A DNA stretch of 64,000 nt from CBDCWA01 sp965223255 (GTDB taxonomy: Bacteria; Pseudomonadota; Alphaproteobacteria; Rhizobiales; Hyphomicrobiaceae): assembly GCA_965223255.1 (NCBI GenBank), contig CBDCWA010000004.1, forward strand, positions 1,364,001 through 1,428,000, read 5' to 3'. Both the position numbers and the translations under genes were made by a program. Below the pieces are notes generated by a model. That model had not been told where the DNA came from. It was given only the letters and a program-made list of their open reading frames with translations, and made no database searches. Below are positions 10,501 to 19,593 of this stretch, piece after piece. The first letter of the stretch is position 1. Each line of letters begins with the position of its first letter.

Positions 10501-11125
10501 GCGCCTGCGTGAGAACGTCATCGAAACCATCTTCCGCCGCAAAGGCGATAACCGTGTCGAGCGCCTGGCCAAGCATCGAGGCGCGATCCTCAACAGCCTC
10601 CGCCAACACCTGATCGATCGCTTCGCGGCGCAGCTCAGCTGCCGCCTCTTCATCCAGCACCGTAAATCCCGGCGCAACCCCGGCTTCGAGCGGAAAGCGC
10701 TGCAGCAACTGTTCTGCAAATGCGTGTATGGTTTGTACTTTTAATCCGCCCGGTGTCTCGATGGCCCGCGCGAACAATCGGCGCGCCACACACTCTTCAT
10801 CTTCACGCGCGCGCCGCCCCAATATCTTCTCAAGCCGCATGGACAACAGCGCATCATCACAAGTGGCCCAGTCTGCCAGGTCCGAGAACACACGTTCAGC
10901 CATTTCTGCGGCAGCAGATTTGGTATAGGTCAGGCAAAGGATCTTTCCAGGCTCCGTGCCGGCCAACAGCAAGCGCAGCACCCGCGTTTTCAATACGTGC
11001 GTCTTGCCTGCGCCGGCATTGGCACTGACCCAGGCCGATGCCTCAGGTGCCGACGCCTGCTGTTGCGCCTTTTCGGTATGGCGCAGGAGCAGTTCGCCAA
11101 CGTCTTCCGTGCGCTCGCTGGCCAT
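7532..11125 (-). CDS. addA: AddA, helicase-nuclease subunit of the AddAB double-strand break repair complex
   Basis: About 1197 residues. UvrD/SF1A helicase with Walker A SANAGAGKTH at residues 34-42, motif II VDEAQDTSPQQW, motif III FAVGDEKQSIYSFQGA, motif V/VI VMTVHGAKGLEAP and RLLYVAMTRARDRLY, and a C-terminal RecB-family nuclease domain with ITGEIDRL and VLIVDYKSNR. With AddB it resects double-strand ends for RecA loading. Its ATG overlaps the addB stop by one base (TAATG), showing translational coupling. Confidence 0.97.
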   Translation of the reverse strand: MASERTEDVGELLLRHTEKAQQQASAPEASAWVSANAGAGKTHVLKTRVLRLLLAGTEPGKILCLTYTKSAAAEMAERVFSDLADWATCDDALLSMRLEKILGRRAREDEECVARRLFARAIETPGGLKVQTIHAFAEQLLQRFPLEAGVAPGFTVLDEEAAAELRREAIDQVLAEAVEDRASMLGQALDTVIAFAAEDGFDDVLTQALSHRSWLESMALIQDEGEASWADVMARYRQVFDVRDGVSRTDIDREIGEVLPDDFLERAVSTLVEGKKTDQKLAEHLMQARRGSTLQQRVEALETAFLTADKSPRKESGLITKAIKDNHGDVAQRLVRTIDRVHALVCERQGLIAVEATMALLTIALEVQQAYNLAKARHAGLDFDDLIQRTESLFAGVSMAEWVLYKLDGGLDHILVDEAQDTSPQQWTIVDHLAREFFSGVGARDVKRTVFAVGDEKQSIYSFQGAAPEMFAEAGKNFEALTTLAGAAWCRVPLTLSFRTVVPILESVDRIFDDPAVTPGLGDRHEALQHRALRIGQAGLVELWPTEVFDEAADVDVWAPLEDARATAPGDRLAWRIADKISSWLSTGERLLSEDRPIRPGDILILVRRRNPFAEPMVAALKAKGIPVAGADRMMLTEQVAVQDLMALGDFLVLPEDDLALATVLKSPLFGLDDDDLLQLAPKRKGMLWASLLGAAGHSEAYAGVADTLKRWRALADLKPPFEFYSALLDRDGMRARLLSRLGPEAIDPIDEFLSLAIAFDDKSIPSMTGFLDFLRKGKRELKRDMEHGRNEVRVMTVHGAKGLEAPIVFLPDTCSGGRGREVGVVEIADDGVGSEALPLCAWTVKGSSKLAPIAGAKDDRKRREGEERNRLLYVAMTRARDRLYISGFEGKSGRAPGCWYDLIETGLEPLLETVDDETGQQVRRYHCPQAVPAVVVDDVGDADHAVVAAPSWANQAVAAETRLTIPITPSQLVPLDYDPSGDPIEPQRTDRDRIGEEVNPSPFQMAREQRLQRGLITHALLEYIPDVAHDDQEHVARAFVAARAGDFNQAVQDEIIRESLAIVRDSKFAAVFGPQARAEVPIVAEIQRPDGDGLPLRITGEIDRLIVAEDEVLIVDYKSNRRAPKSVADVPEAYLYQLAAYRLAASQIFGMKPVRAAILWTEGASILAVPDALLDQYQTLLWELDAPRLDALAEAT

Positions 11126-14100
11126 TAGGCACCACCACCTTCTGCCCGCGCTGATGCGGCCCACTCCCCGACTCGCGCCAATCCAGCAAAAGAATCGTAT
11201 TGATAATCGAAGCGCGCACGGCGCACGGCGGCATACGCGGTTCCTTCGTTGTCATAGGCAGCGATGAGTTCCTTAAGGCCCTTGTCGGCCCGCTCAATGC
11301 TCTCGCCGAGTTTGCGCACATCGAGACGCTGTTCACCACCTGCAGGTTCCCCACCAGAAGCGGATATATAGGCAAGGCCAGAGACCGGGCGCGCGCCAAG
11401 GCCAACGAATCCGCCGGCTTGTGCGATCAGCGCTTCAAGCAACAACTGCGGTGCCTCACCTGACAACGCGCGTCGTGCTAACCCTGCCAGTGCCGAAGCG
11501 GACATTGTCTTATAGTCAGTAATCACCAGGCCGTCGGCCAATTCGTCGATGCGATCAGCACGCGCATTCAGCTTGAACGGCCCTAACGGCGCGTCGATCG
11601 TCAGGTGACCTTCGACCTCTGCAAGACTGTGTTGGACATTGGCACGCCGCTCAGCTTCCGTTGCTGCGAACCAATCAGCAAATCGCTCAAACCGCGGCAC
11701 CCAAAACGCCGCCACGCGTTCATCGCCCGCCCACCGGCCAAGCACGCTTTCGGCGATCTCAAGAAGCGCGCCAGACGCATCTTCGGGCAGCTCGCCACCA
11801 AACCGCGTAATGAATTGCGACAATGCCGTGTGCACAAGGCTGCCGCGCAGCGCAGCATCGGGCCGCGCACCAAGCACCGGCAATGGTTCCAATTGCAGGA
11901 TCTTCTGTGCAAATATCGCGTAGGGGTTTTGCACCCAGCGTTCGACATCACTCACACTCAAGGCACGCGGGCGCAAAGCAACCGGCGGGCACGGCTGTGG
12001 CGGCGCGATACGCTGACGGTCTTTGACCGCCGACCGGTTCGCAGCCCACCCCAACCATGGCTTATCAGGAGTCAATATTGGGCCCAGGCCCAAGCCATCA
12101 AGCACCGCCCGCAAACGCATCAGCCAACGCGACGGCACGGTTGGCGTCCCATCTGACTTGAGTGCTCGGGTTAGAAATACCTGCCGTGCAGCAAGCAGCA
12201 CCGCAAAATCATGGCAGGCATATCCGATCCGCTCTTCCGGTTGCGGCAAGCCCAAAGCATTTCGCATCGGCCGATTGAGCCATGGTCCTGGATCTGCAGC
12301 TTCTGGCCAGCTGCCCTCATTGAGCCCGCCGAGAACCACAACATCCGGCTGCTGCAAGCGTGCTTCGAACGGTCCCCAAATGGACACCCTTGGATGCACG
12401 GGCAGACGCGAGCGCACGACTTCCTGTCCGACGATGGTGCGGTAGACGTCTGGATATTCGCGCGGCTCAAGCTCCAGATCTGGCAGAGAGGAATCGATCA
12501 GGAGCGACAATACGCCAGCCGCAACCGTGCCCGCTTCCCCCCGCCACAATGCGCATTCTGATTCGTCGTCGCCGTGATCATCACGCGTATCGTGATCAGG
12601 ATCAGCCCGGCGAACAACCGCTTCGCCGACTTTGATATGCGCTTCGACACATGTTCTGAGCGCCAATTGTCCGCCAGTTTCAAACACAGCGACGAGCGGT
12701 GCAAAGGCTTCATCAACCCGCTCGATCAATACTTCGGCCAACTCCAGATCTTTCTCGCGCGCGCGCCACAACGCGCGATGGGGCTGCAATCGGGCTCTTG
12801 CCTGTGCCAGCGCATAACGCACACCATCAAGACCGCGGCCCAGATAAGTCGTGCGAAACACGGCCAGCTCTAGCGCACGCGCAGCCCGGCGGATATCACC
12901 CGCCTCAAATCCAAAACGCGCCAAGGGATGGCGCAGCACCGCCATTAAGGTGACCGGCGTAAACCCGCGTAAGGCGGCCTCAGCAATCAAATCCAAAAGT
13001 GTACCCGGCATGGTCTTAATGAACGGCCGGCCAGCAGAATCATCCACCCGTATCCCAAACGCCTCAAGTCGCACACTGACGCGCCGCGCCAGCAATCGAT
13101 CCCGCGTGACCAAGGCCACCGTCTTGCCCGGGGTCTCCAAAGCCTCGCGCAGAATCAGAGAGACGACCTCACTTTCTTCCGCCGCCGACGCCGCCTCGAT
13201 AAGATTGAGCCCATCCAATGCAGGCGCTAGAGCATTCCGATCACACCTCTCGACATAGGCGCGCCATTTATCCGTTGTGGCTGCCGGTCGCATGGCTTCG
13301 CTAATAAACTTCAAACGCTGGCGCGCCAAATTGTCGGGCTCCGCCCCGGGCAGTATCGCAACATCCGTCCTGTCGACACCTATCGCCTCGAGCAACACCT
13401 TCAGACCGAATTGCGGATGCTCGGGATGGCCGACATTTTCGCGATGCCCAGCATGCGGTTCGACGTCCACTGGGCAGATGTGTGGTGCTGAAATTTTTGC
13501 CCACGACCCATCATCCAACTCTGTATCAAGACCCGGCAATACGATGGCGCCGGCCTCTAGCCGCGCCACCACCCGCATCAGCTCAGCGGTCACGGGGATG
13601 GACCCAGTTACCCCCGCAACGATCACCGGCTGACGTTCTGTGCGCCGCGCGAGGCGGTCTGCCTCCGCCAGTATCAACGCGTTTCGGCGCGCAACCAGAG
13701 ACATTTTACCCCGCGCGCGCAACAAATCCGGCCACGTTATCGAAACGATTTCCAGGAACTTCAGTGTCTGCTGCCAGTGCTCGGAATAATCATCCGGAAC
13801 CAAGGTCTCAAGCTGGGTCAGCGAAACGTTTTCCGTTTCGATCATATCCATCAGACCAGCCAGTTCCCTTGCAAGTCTGATGGCCTGGCCGGCTGTCTGC
13901 GTACCGGTCGCATAAAACAACTGCTCAGGGGCATCGACACCCGCCGTGCGCACCGCCTCCCGCATAGCGTCGGTCCACCGCATTACCAGCGTGGTCAACA
14001 CCACGAGGCGTTCAAGTTCGCCAACACCTGGTGGTAGATCACCGTCGAGACCCGCTGCACCTGGGCTCGCAAGCGTCTGCAACAAGCTCTGATCTTCATC

Positions 14101-14385
14101 GACCTCGGCAATCGCCCGCACCCGCGGCAGCAACAAGGCCCGCCCGCCAGCCAGATCCAAGAATGTTTCCTGCAACGCCCGCGCGGCTCGCCGGGTTGGT
14201 AACAACAAGGTGATATCTGAGAGCGCAACCGGATCCGGCGGTTGACCACCAACGCGAGGCAGATCGCCGGCCAGAACGGCTCTCGCCAGCGCGTGCAAAA
14301 ACGGTTGATGAGCTGGAATGTTAAAGACCACGCCGGATCCAACTGGAGTGGCGGACCGCGTGCTGTCACCCTGAGTTGCTTTCAC
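11125..14385 (-). CDS. addB: AddB, second subunit of the AddAB helicase-nuclease
   Basis: About 1086 residues. An inactivated-helicase-like N-terminal region carries LLLPTRRAARALQETFLDLAGG, the middle has IWGPFEARLQQPDVVVLGGLNEGSWP, and the C-terminal nuclease domain has LNARADRIDEL and GLVITDYKT. AddB senses Chi-like sites and cuts one strand in the AddAB complex. I favour the GTG at 14385, which overlaps the murU stop by 20 bp and has an AAAGG site upstream; an ATG at 14418 in the same frame is possible. It lies in a tight leftward run murU-addB-addA. Confidence 0.95.
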   Translation of the reverse strand: MKATQGDSTRSATPVGSGVVFNIPAHQPFLHALARAVLAGDLPRVGGQPPDPVALSDITLLLPTRRAARALQETFLDLAGGRALLLPRVRAIAEVDEDQSLLQTLASPGAAGLDGDLPPGVGELERLVVLTTLVMRWTDAMREAVRTAGVDAPEQLFYATGTQTAGQAIRLARELAGLMDMIETENVSLTQLETLVPDDYSEHWQQTLKFLEIVSITWPDLLRARGKMSLVARRNALILAEADRLARRTERQPVIVAGVTGSIPVTAELMRVVARLEAGAIVLPGLDTELDDGSWAKISAPHICPVDVEPHAGHRENVGHPEHPQFGLKVLLEAIGVDRTDVAILPGAEPDNLARQRLKFISEAMRPAATTDKWRAYVERCDRNALAPALDGLNLIEAASAAEESEVVSLILREALETPGKTVALVTRDRLLARRVSVRLEAFGIRVDDSAGRPFIKTMPGTLLDLIAEAALRGFTPVTLMAVLRHPLARFGFEAGDIRRAARALELAVFRTTYLGRGLDGVRYALAQARARLQPHRALWRAREKDLELAEVLIERVDEAFAPLVAVFETGGQLALRTCVEAHIKVGEAVVRRADPDHDTRDDHGDDESECALWRGEAGTVAAGVLSLLIDSSLPDLELEPREYPDVYRTIVGQEVVRSRLPVHPRVSIWGPFEARLQQPDVVVLGGLNEGSWPEAADPGPWLNRPMRNALGLPQPEERIGYACHDFAVLLAARQVFLTRALKSDGTPTVPSRWLMRLRAVLDGLGLGPILTPDKPWLGWAANRSAVKDRQRIAPPQPCPPVALRPRALSVSDVERWVQNPYAIFAQKILQLEPLPVLGARPDAALRGSLVHTALSQFITRFGGELPEDASGALLEIAESVLGRWAGDERVAAFWVPRFERFADWFAATEAERRANVQHSLAEVEGHLTIDAPLGPFKLNARADRIDELADGLVITDYKTMSASALAGLARRALSGEAPQLLLEALIAQAGGFVGLGARPVSGLAYISASGGEPAGGEQRLDVRKLGESIERADKGLKELIAAYDNEGTAYAAVRRARFDYQYDSFAGLARVGEWAASARAEGGGA

Positions 14386-15094
14386 GGGCCAAAAACCTTT
14401 CCGCCTCGGCCAACGCATCAGGCGTGCCGATATGCATCCAGGTTCCCTCTAGCCGAACACCATAGAGCCGGCCAGACTCAATTGCCCTGTCCCACAACTT
14501 GTTCAGAGAAAATGCGCCTTCTGGCGCGTCATCGAACAGACGCGGGTGGGCAATCGACACGCCGCTAAACACGAATGGCGCCATTTCGCCCTTGCCGCGC
14601 CGGCGCACGCGCCCATATCCATCGACCCAGAAATCACCGCGGCCATGAAATCCCAATGCCCTTGCAATCGGCACCAGCAGAAGAAGGCTATCCATGATTT
14701 CAGGCTCCCAACGCGCAATCATACGTTGCAGATTTGAACCGACACCTTCGATCCAAACCGAATCCGAGTTGTGGATAAAAAACGGCTCAGCCCCGAGATA
14801 AGGCAGTGCCTGACGCACACCACCACCTGTATCGAGCAAACGATCGCGCTCATCGGAGATTTTCACCTTCGGCGTCTTGCGGGCGCGCAGATGCGCATCC
14901 AGGACATCAGCTTTGTAATGCACATTGACCACCACATTCGCCACGTCAACGTCGAGCAAACGGTCGATCACGTGGTCGATTAATGGCCGCCCGTTGAATG
15001 GCACCATAGGCTTAGGCCTATCATCGGTCAGCGGTCTCATGCGCTGGCCGAGTCCGGCACCCAAGACCATTGCAGTTGTTGGGCCTTTGCCCAT
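14366..15094 (-). CDS. murU: MurU-like nucleotidyltransferase (MurNAc-1-phosphate uridylyltransferase)
   Basis: 242 residues with the nucleotidyltransferase signature AMVLGAGLGQRMRPLTDDRPKPMVP at the N-terminus and metal-site NSDSVW. In the AmgK-MurU recycling route it converts MurNAc-1-phosphate plus UTP to UDP-MurNAc, bypassing de novo synthesis. That role is supported by the neighbour, which carries an AmgK-like kinase domain; without it, another NDP-sugar synthesis would also fit. It reads leftward, 35 nt after the tsaE-amgK gene. Confidence 0.85.
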   Translation of the reverse strand: MGKGPTTAMVLGAGLGQRMRPLTDDRPKPMVPFNGRPLIDHVIDRLLDVDVANVVVNVHYKADVLDAHLRARKTPKVKISDERDRLLDTGGGVRQALPYLGAEPFFIHNSDSVWIEGVGSNLQRMIARWEPEIMDSLLLLVPIARALGFHGRGDFWVDGYGRVRRRGKGEMAPFVFSGVSIAHPRLFDDAPEGAFSLNKLWDRAIESGRLYGVRLEGTWMHIGTPDALAEAERFLARESNSG

Positions 15095-15129
15095 CGCTCT
15101 CTCCTCGCTCCAATGAGCGAACCGTCAAT

Positions 15130-16668
15130 TTATGTTGTCGGCCATTCGCGCAATTCACGCGGCAGGTGCTGCTCGTACCATGCCGCTAGGTCAGTAAGTG
15201 TGACAGCCTTGAGGTTTCCTTCGAGATACCCCCAGATGCGCGGCAAATGTTGCAGGTATTGTGTCTTCCCATCGCGGCAGGCAAGCCTGGCAAAGATCCC
15301 CAGGATCTTCGTATTTCTCTGTGCACCTAAGAGATTGTAAGCGAACCGAAAGGCCTCTTGATCGAAAGACGGATCATCAACCGCCACGCGAGCAAGATAA
15401 TACTCAAGCAATTGCGCTTCCAATGCGTGCGGCACATCAAGCCGCGCATCCTGTAATATCGACACCAAGTCGTAAGCAGCGTTGCCGCGCAGAGCATCCT
15501 GAAAATCGATCACACCAACCCGTTCGACGCCCTCCCGCGCTGCCAGCCAAATAAGGTTAGGCGAATGAAAATCACGCAACACCCAGCTTACAGGCTGCTG
15601 CAGCAATTGTGCGAACAATGGTGCCCATGTTGCCTCGAACGAAACCCAAATATCGTCCGGGCAATCGCGCCCAGTGACTGCTGGCCAGTACCATTGCAAG
15701 AGAAGGCCAACCTCAACCCTCAGAGCCTCGGCGTCATAGGCTGGCAAAAAATGGTCCGCGCCACCATCACCGACAGCCAGACTCTCCGGTACCGGCACGG
15801 TCCTCAGATGCACCAACACATCCACAGCCGCCTGCCAGTAGGTGGAAAGATCGCCGCCATCACCAACCAACTGCCCAAATACCGCATCACCCAAATCTTC
15901 GATCAGCAACAACCCATTGTCGATATCGTCATCATAAATTTCTGGGACTGAAATACCGGCCGTCGCCAATGCGCGATCGATTGCCACAAATGGGCGGACA
16001 GATTCTGCCAGATGCGCCACTTGACCATAAGATCGGCCGGCATAAATTTTGGGACCATCCGGCATCGCCGGTGCGTCCATCAAAAGCGCTGAACGATCCT
16101 GGCCCAGCAATCTGAAATATCGCCGGCTGGACGCATCGCCATAAAGACCCAGTATTTCTGCTTCGCTCCAACCCGCCCGCACCGCAAATTGGAAAGCAAG
16201 TGCTATTCGATGCGCAAGGCTCGCCAACCGGCCTTCGCCATGAAACACGAACTGGCGCACATCGTCACGATCGCCATCCGCAATTGCAACGCCGAGCCAT
16301 GCCTCCTCGGAAACAAGTCCGGCACGTTCCGGCCATTCGACGATTGCAACGCCACTTGCGACGACGTCTGCGAAACCGATTTCATCGATTTCGCGCGGAT
16401 CCTCGAGTCGGTAAAAATCGAAATGTCCGACAAGCTGATCGCCCTGCTCATAAATCTGCACAATCGGAAATGTTGGGCTTGGCACTTCGAGATCTGGTGC
16501 GCCCAGCACGGCCCGAATGATCTGGCGCGCAAGCGTCGTTTTGCCAGCCCCGAGGTCTCCCGTCAGCGACACCACGTTGCCCGGATTTAAGGCTCCAGCG
16601 ATGAGACCTGCCAGCAACGGCAATTCACTTAATCGAGCCGTGATCCGGGACACCTCTATTGCCGCCAT
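15130..16668 (-). CDS. Fusion of TsaE (t6A ATPase) and AmgK-like MurNAc/GlcNAc kinase
   Basis: About 512 residues. Residues 1-145 are a TsaE domain: Walker A GDLGAGKTT (37-45), SPTFPIVQIYEQG, HFDFYRLEDPREIDEIGF and VEWPERAG; TsaE powers N6-threonylcarbamoyladenosine formation on ANN-decoding tRNAs. Residues from about 180 are an APH-fold sugar kinase: YGDASSRRYFRL, LIEDLGDAVFGQLV, catalytic LRDFHSPNLIW and metal-binding GVIDFQDALRGN, as in AmgK. ATG 16668 with a GGTGGA site is preferred; an in-frame TTG at 16707 sits right against the upstream stop. The adjacent murU completes the recycling pair. Confidence 0.9.
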   Translation of the reverse strand: MAAIEVSRITARLSELPLLAGLIAGALNPGNVVSLTGDLGAGKTTLARQIIRAVLGAPDLEVPSPTFPIVQIYEQGDQLVGHFDFYRLEDPREIDEIGFADVVASGVAIVEWPERAGLVSEEAWLGVAIADGDRDDVRQFVFHGEGRLASLAHRIALAFQFAVRAGWSEAEILGLYGDASSRRYFRLLGQDRSALLMDAPAMPDGPKIYAGRSYGQVAHLAESVRPFVAIDRALATAGISVPEIYDDDIDNGLLLIEDLGDAVFGQLVGDGGDLSTYWQAAVDVLVHLRTVPVPESLAVGDGGADHFLPAYDAEALRVEVGLLLQWYWPAVTGRDCPDDIWVSFEATWAPLFAQLLQQPVSWVLRDFHSPNLIWLAAREGVERVGVIDFQDALRGNAAYDLVSILQDARLDVPHALEAQLLEYYLARVAVDDPSFDQEAFRFAYNLLGAQRNTKILGIFARLACRDGKTQYLQHLPRIWGYLEGNLKAVTLTDLAAWYEQHLPRELREWPTT

Positions 16669-16707
16669 ACCATCCACCAAACCATTAGACCCGGAGCTGT
16701 CTCGCAA

Positions 16708-19218
16708 TTACGAGGCTTCCCGTTGCGTAACGTCGTTAACGACATTCGGGCCTGCAACAGGGAACCTTGTCGTAACAGTGGCCCCTTGACCGGCATCAGA
16801 TTCGAATGCCACCGAACCACCGTGGAGTTCAACGATACTCTTGACAATGGCAAGGCCAAGGCCGGCACCGCGCCCTTTAGCACCCCGTGCAATGCTCTCG
16901 AAGCGTTCAAACACGCGCCCCACCTGATCGCGCGGAATACCAACGCCTTCATCGCGAACCTCAAACACGACAAAATCACCGTCACACCATGCCGATAGCG
17001 CGACTTTCCCGCCCGCCTCCGAATAGCCGACGGCATTTGACAATAGATTATAAAGCACTTGGCGTATGCGCGCCGGATCGCCTGCAAATTCCAGCGGATC
17101 GCTCTCGACTGCAACATTGATCGTCAGATTGCTGCGCTGCGCGCGCTCCGATACACCCTGCACCGCGGCCTCAATGACATCGCGTGCCTGAACCGTCGTC
17201 ACCTTCAGATCAAGTGCCCCGGCATCCATTGTCGTCAGGTCCAATATGTCATCAATAATCGACAACAACGTCATGGACGACGCTCGGATATCGTTCAAAT
17301 ATTCGCGTTGTTTGCGATTGAGGGGCCCCGTTCTCGGACTGACCAGCAGTTCACTGAAGCCGATGATGTTGGTCAACGGCGTGCGCAATTCATACGAGAC
17401 ATGGCCGATAAACTGACTCTTCAGCCGATCAGCCGCAACCAACGCCTCATTGCGTTCAACGAGTGTTCGCTCATAACGACGAGAATCCGTGACATCGATA
17501 AATGTGATGAGCGTCGCGCCATCCGGTAGTGGCATGATCGCATAATCGATCACCCTATTGTCAGGCCACTGCATTTCGCCACTTGTAATCTCACGCTCTT
17601 CGGAAAAGGCGGTGACCGCATAAGCCATGTCACGCCACATATTGTCATCGGCATACGTGACTTTGGCACTTTCAATAAATTCATCCACATGCGGATTGGA
17701 TTCGAGCATCTTCGGCGACAGATGCCAAATCTGAGCAAAAACGGAATTAAAGAGCTTGAGGCGTCCATCGGAACCGAACAGCACCACGCCCTCTTTCATG
17801 CTATCAAGGGTTTCGCGCTGTACGTCGATCAACTCATTGTACCGGCTTTCGAGCGCCAATCGCTCGGTGGCATCCTCATAGAGGTACGTCACCCCGCCAT
17901 CTGACCGCCGCTCGGCAGTTACATGCAGCATCTGACCGTTCGGCAAGTGCCACCAGTCTTCGATCGGTTCGCCGTCGCCATAACAGGAAAGCAGATCCGC
18001 CTTCCAGGCCCGATAGTCGACCACAGCTGGCAAGCGCGTGGTATCGCAAAGCCGATCCAAAACCTCTCCATCTAAGGGCGCCTCCCTTAGCCACTTTTCA
18101 TCGAGGCCCCACAACCTTGCGAAGGCTTCATTAAAAAACGTCAACCGCTGATTCGAATCGTAAATGGCAACAGCCGTCTTTATGCGATCAAGTGTACGGT
18201 CAAATGCACTGGTTTGGCGATCAAGCTCATGCTGTGCGGTTTCAAGTTCAGCCGTATCCATCGCCACACCGGCAACTTCCGGGCCCTCTCCAACCAAAAC
18301 GACATCGTGCCCGCGCCGTTCACCCTCGACAATGATTGGAAACCGGCCCTCAAAAATTTCATTCTTTTTGATGGCGTTTTGGACGGTCTTTCTTTGCCGT
18401 TCCTCCAGCAAGTCGAGTTGGCGCTCCATCACGTCCACCAGATCGACCCCATCCACGGTTTTTATATAGGCCTTGTTGGCCCAGGAAATTCGCCCGTCTG
18501 GATCGCAAAACCATATCGGCGCCTTCATGTTATCGAACAGCTTGCGCGACAACTGGATATCGCGCACCAACTGCGCATGCGCTTCCTGTGTTTCGGCGTA
18601 ACGGCGGCGAAGTCCCATAACATCCCTCAACCGCAGCACGGCTCGCGCCCCGACAGTCCGGCCCTCGGCCTCGAAATGCCCCCCCTCCGTCGTCTTGAGG
18701 AGCAGGCTAAATCCGGTTCCGACCTCGAACAGCCGATCGAGGCTTTTTTTCAATTCCTGCGCAGAGTTCAGTTCAATCCATTGACCAAACCGCAACAGGC
18801 TGCGCTGATCAGCGGGCAGCCCCGGCACACAGTCGAGAGAGTGCGCAACCACTTTCAACCCCTTGCCGGCCTCCCAGAAGATCAGAACTTGCGGTTCTGT
18901 ACGAACCAACGCTTCTGCCATCAGCAGCTGACGGCGCATGGCCGCAGTTTCCTCTTGTGCGTGGCACAAGACCTGGCGCGCGCTACGAACAGTTCGCCAG
19001 ACCACGACCCCCATCACGCCGCCGGCGCCGGCCATGACCACCAACAGCACCAGGAATCGGATCGGTACGCCAATCTCGCTATAGCCATTCCCGTCGGTCA
19101 GCCCAACAAGTAGGGTGGCAACGCAAGCAACGCTGGCGACCAACAAGGCCACCAGCTCTCTGTTGATGCTTACGAACCGATTTTCCCCGCGAATGGCCTG
19201 CATGGTAGCCTGTGGCAT
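16708..19218 (-). CDS. Multi-PAS sensor histidine kinase, membrane-bound
   Basis: 836 residues. Two TM helices lie at about residues 22-42 and 52-77. A long sensory region has several PAS-like modules (PIWFCDPDGRISWANKAY; TAVAIYDSNQRLTFFNEAFARLWGL; GVVLFGSDGRLKLFNSVFAQIW). The HisKA domain has FIGHVSYELRTPLTNIIGFSEL near residue 606 (phospho-acceptor His), and the HATPase_c domain has the N box NLLSNAVGYSEAGGK and the G boxes DEGVGIPRDQ and GRGAGLGLAIVKSIVE. There is no fused receiver and no response regulator nearby, so the partner is unknown. Confidence 0.92.
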   Translation of the reverse strand: MPQATMQAIRGENRFVSINRELVALLVASVACVATLLVGLTDGNGYSEIGVPIRFLVLLVVMAGAGGVMGVVVWRTVRSARQVLCHAQEETAAMRRQLLMAEALVRTEPQVLIFWEAGKGLKVVAHSLDCVPGLPADQRSLLRFGQWIELNSAQELKKSLDRLFEVGTGFSLLLKTTEGGHFEAEGRTVGARAVLRLRDVMGLRRRYAETQEAHAQLVRDIQLSRKLFDNMKAPIWFCDPDGRISWANKAYIKTVDGVDLVDVMERQLDLLEERQRKTVQNAIKKNEIFEGRFPIIVEGERRGHDVVLVGEGPEVAGVAMDTAELETAQHELDRQTSAFDRTLDRIKTAVAIYDSNQRLTFFNEAFARLWGLDEKWLREAPLDGEVLDRLCDTTRLPAVVDYRAWKADLLSCYGDGEPIEDWWHLPNGQMLHVTAERRSDGGVTYLYEDATERLALESRYNELIDVQRETLDSMKEGVVLFGSDGRLKLFNSVFAQIWHLSPKMLESNPHVDEFIESAKVTYADDNMWRDMAYAVTAFSEEREITSGEMQWPDNRVIDYAIMPLPDGATLITFIDVTDSRRYERTLVERNEALVAADRLKSQFIGHVSYELRTPLTNIIGFSELLVSPRTGPLNRKQREYLNDIRASSMTLLSIIDDILDLTTMDAGALDLKVTTVQARDVIEAAVQGVSERAQRSNLTINVAVESDPLEFAGDPARIRQVLYNLLSNAVGYSEAGGKVALSAWCDGDFVVFEVRDEGVGIPRDQVGRVFERFESIARGAKGRGAGLGLAIVKSIVELHGGSVAFESDAGQGATVTTRFPVAGPNVVNDVTQREAS

Positions 19219-19593
19219 AGGTTTGAAATGGAAAAGCCTCCCTGCCGATGAGCTGCACAGGCAATACGAAAACAGATGTAGGAAGAGCCCCGAATCACTA
19301 ACAGATTATGACCAGTTCGAGGCAACAGGCAAAGCACCTAACCATCACAACTTTCATGCAAAATCGCCGCGACAGGCGTTCATCGGGGGATTTTCTTGCC
19401 AAATTGGCTAGCCCGCGGCCATTAAGTCACAGAGAGCTACGGATGGCGCCAAATCACGCCGCCAAAGACTGTTCTCTACAACAAATCGCAGCCGACGCTC
19501 GCCGTTGCCCACCAACTTGGCGCAAACTGGCCCCCGCGAATCATAAACCTCAACGACCTGACACCGTTCAAACCGAGCTGAAGAGTAATCTGC
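19219..19593. other. Intergenic region between histidine kinase and recJ
   Basis: 375 bp between divergently transcribed genes; it must hold both promoters. A minus-strand frame crosses it and overlaps recJ, but its composition is not gene-like. I see no repeat or RNA gene. Confidence 0.5.

Noticed and set aside
18214..19113. 299-codon plus-strand ORF
   Set aside because: Antisense to the histidine kinase; composition is that of the opposite strand of a real gene.
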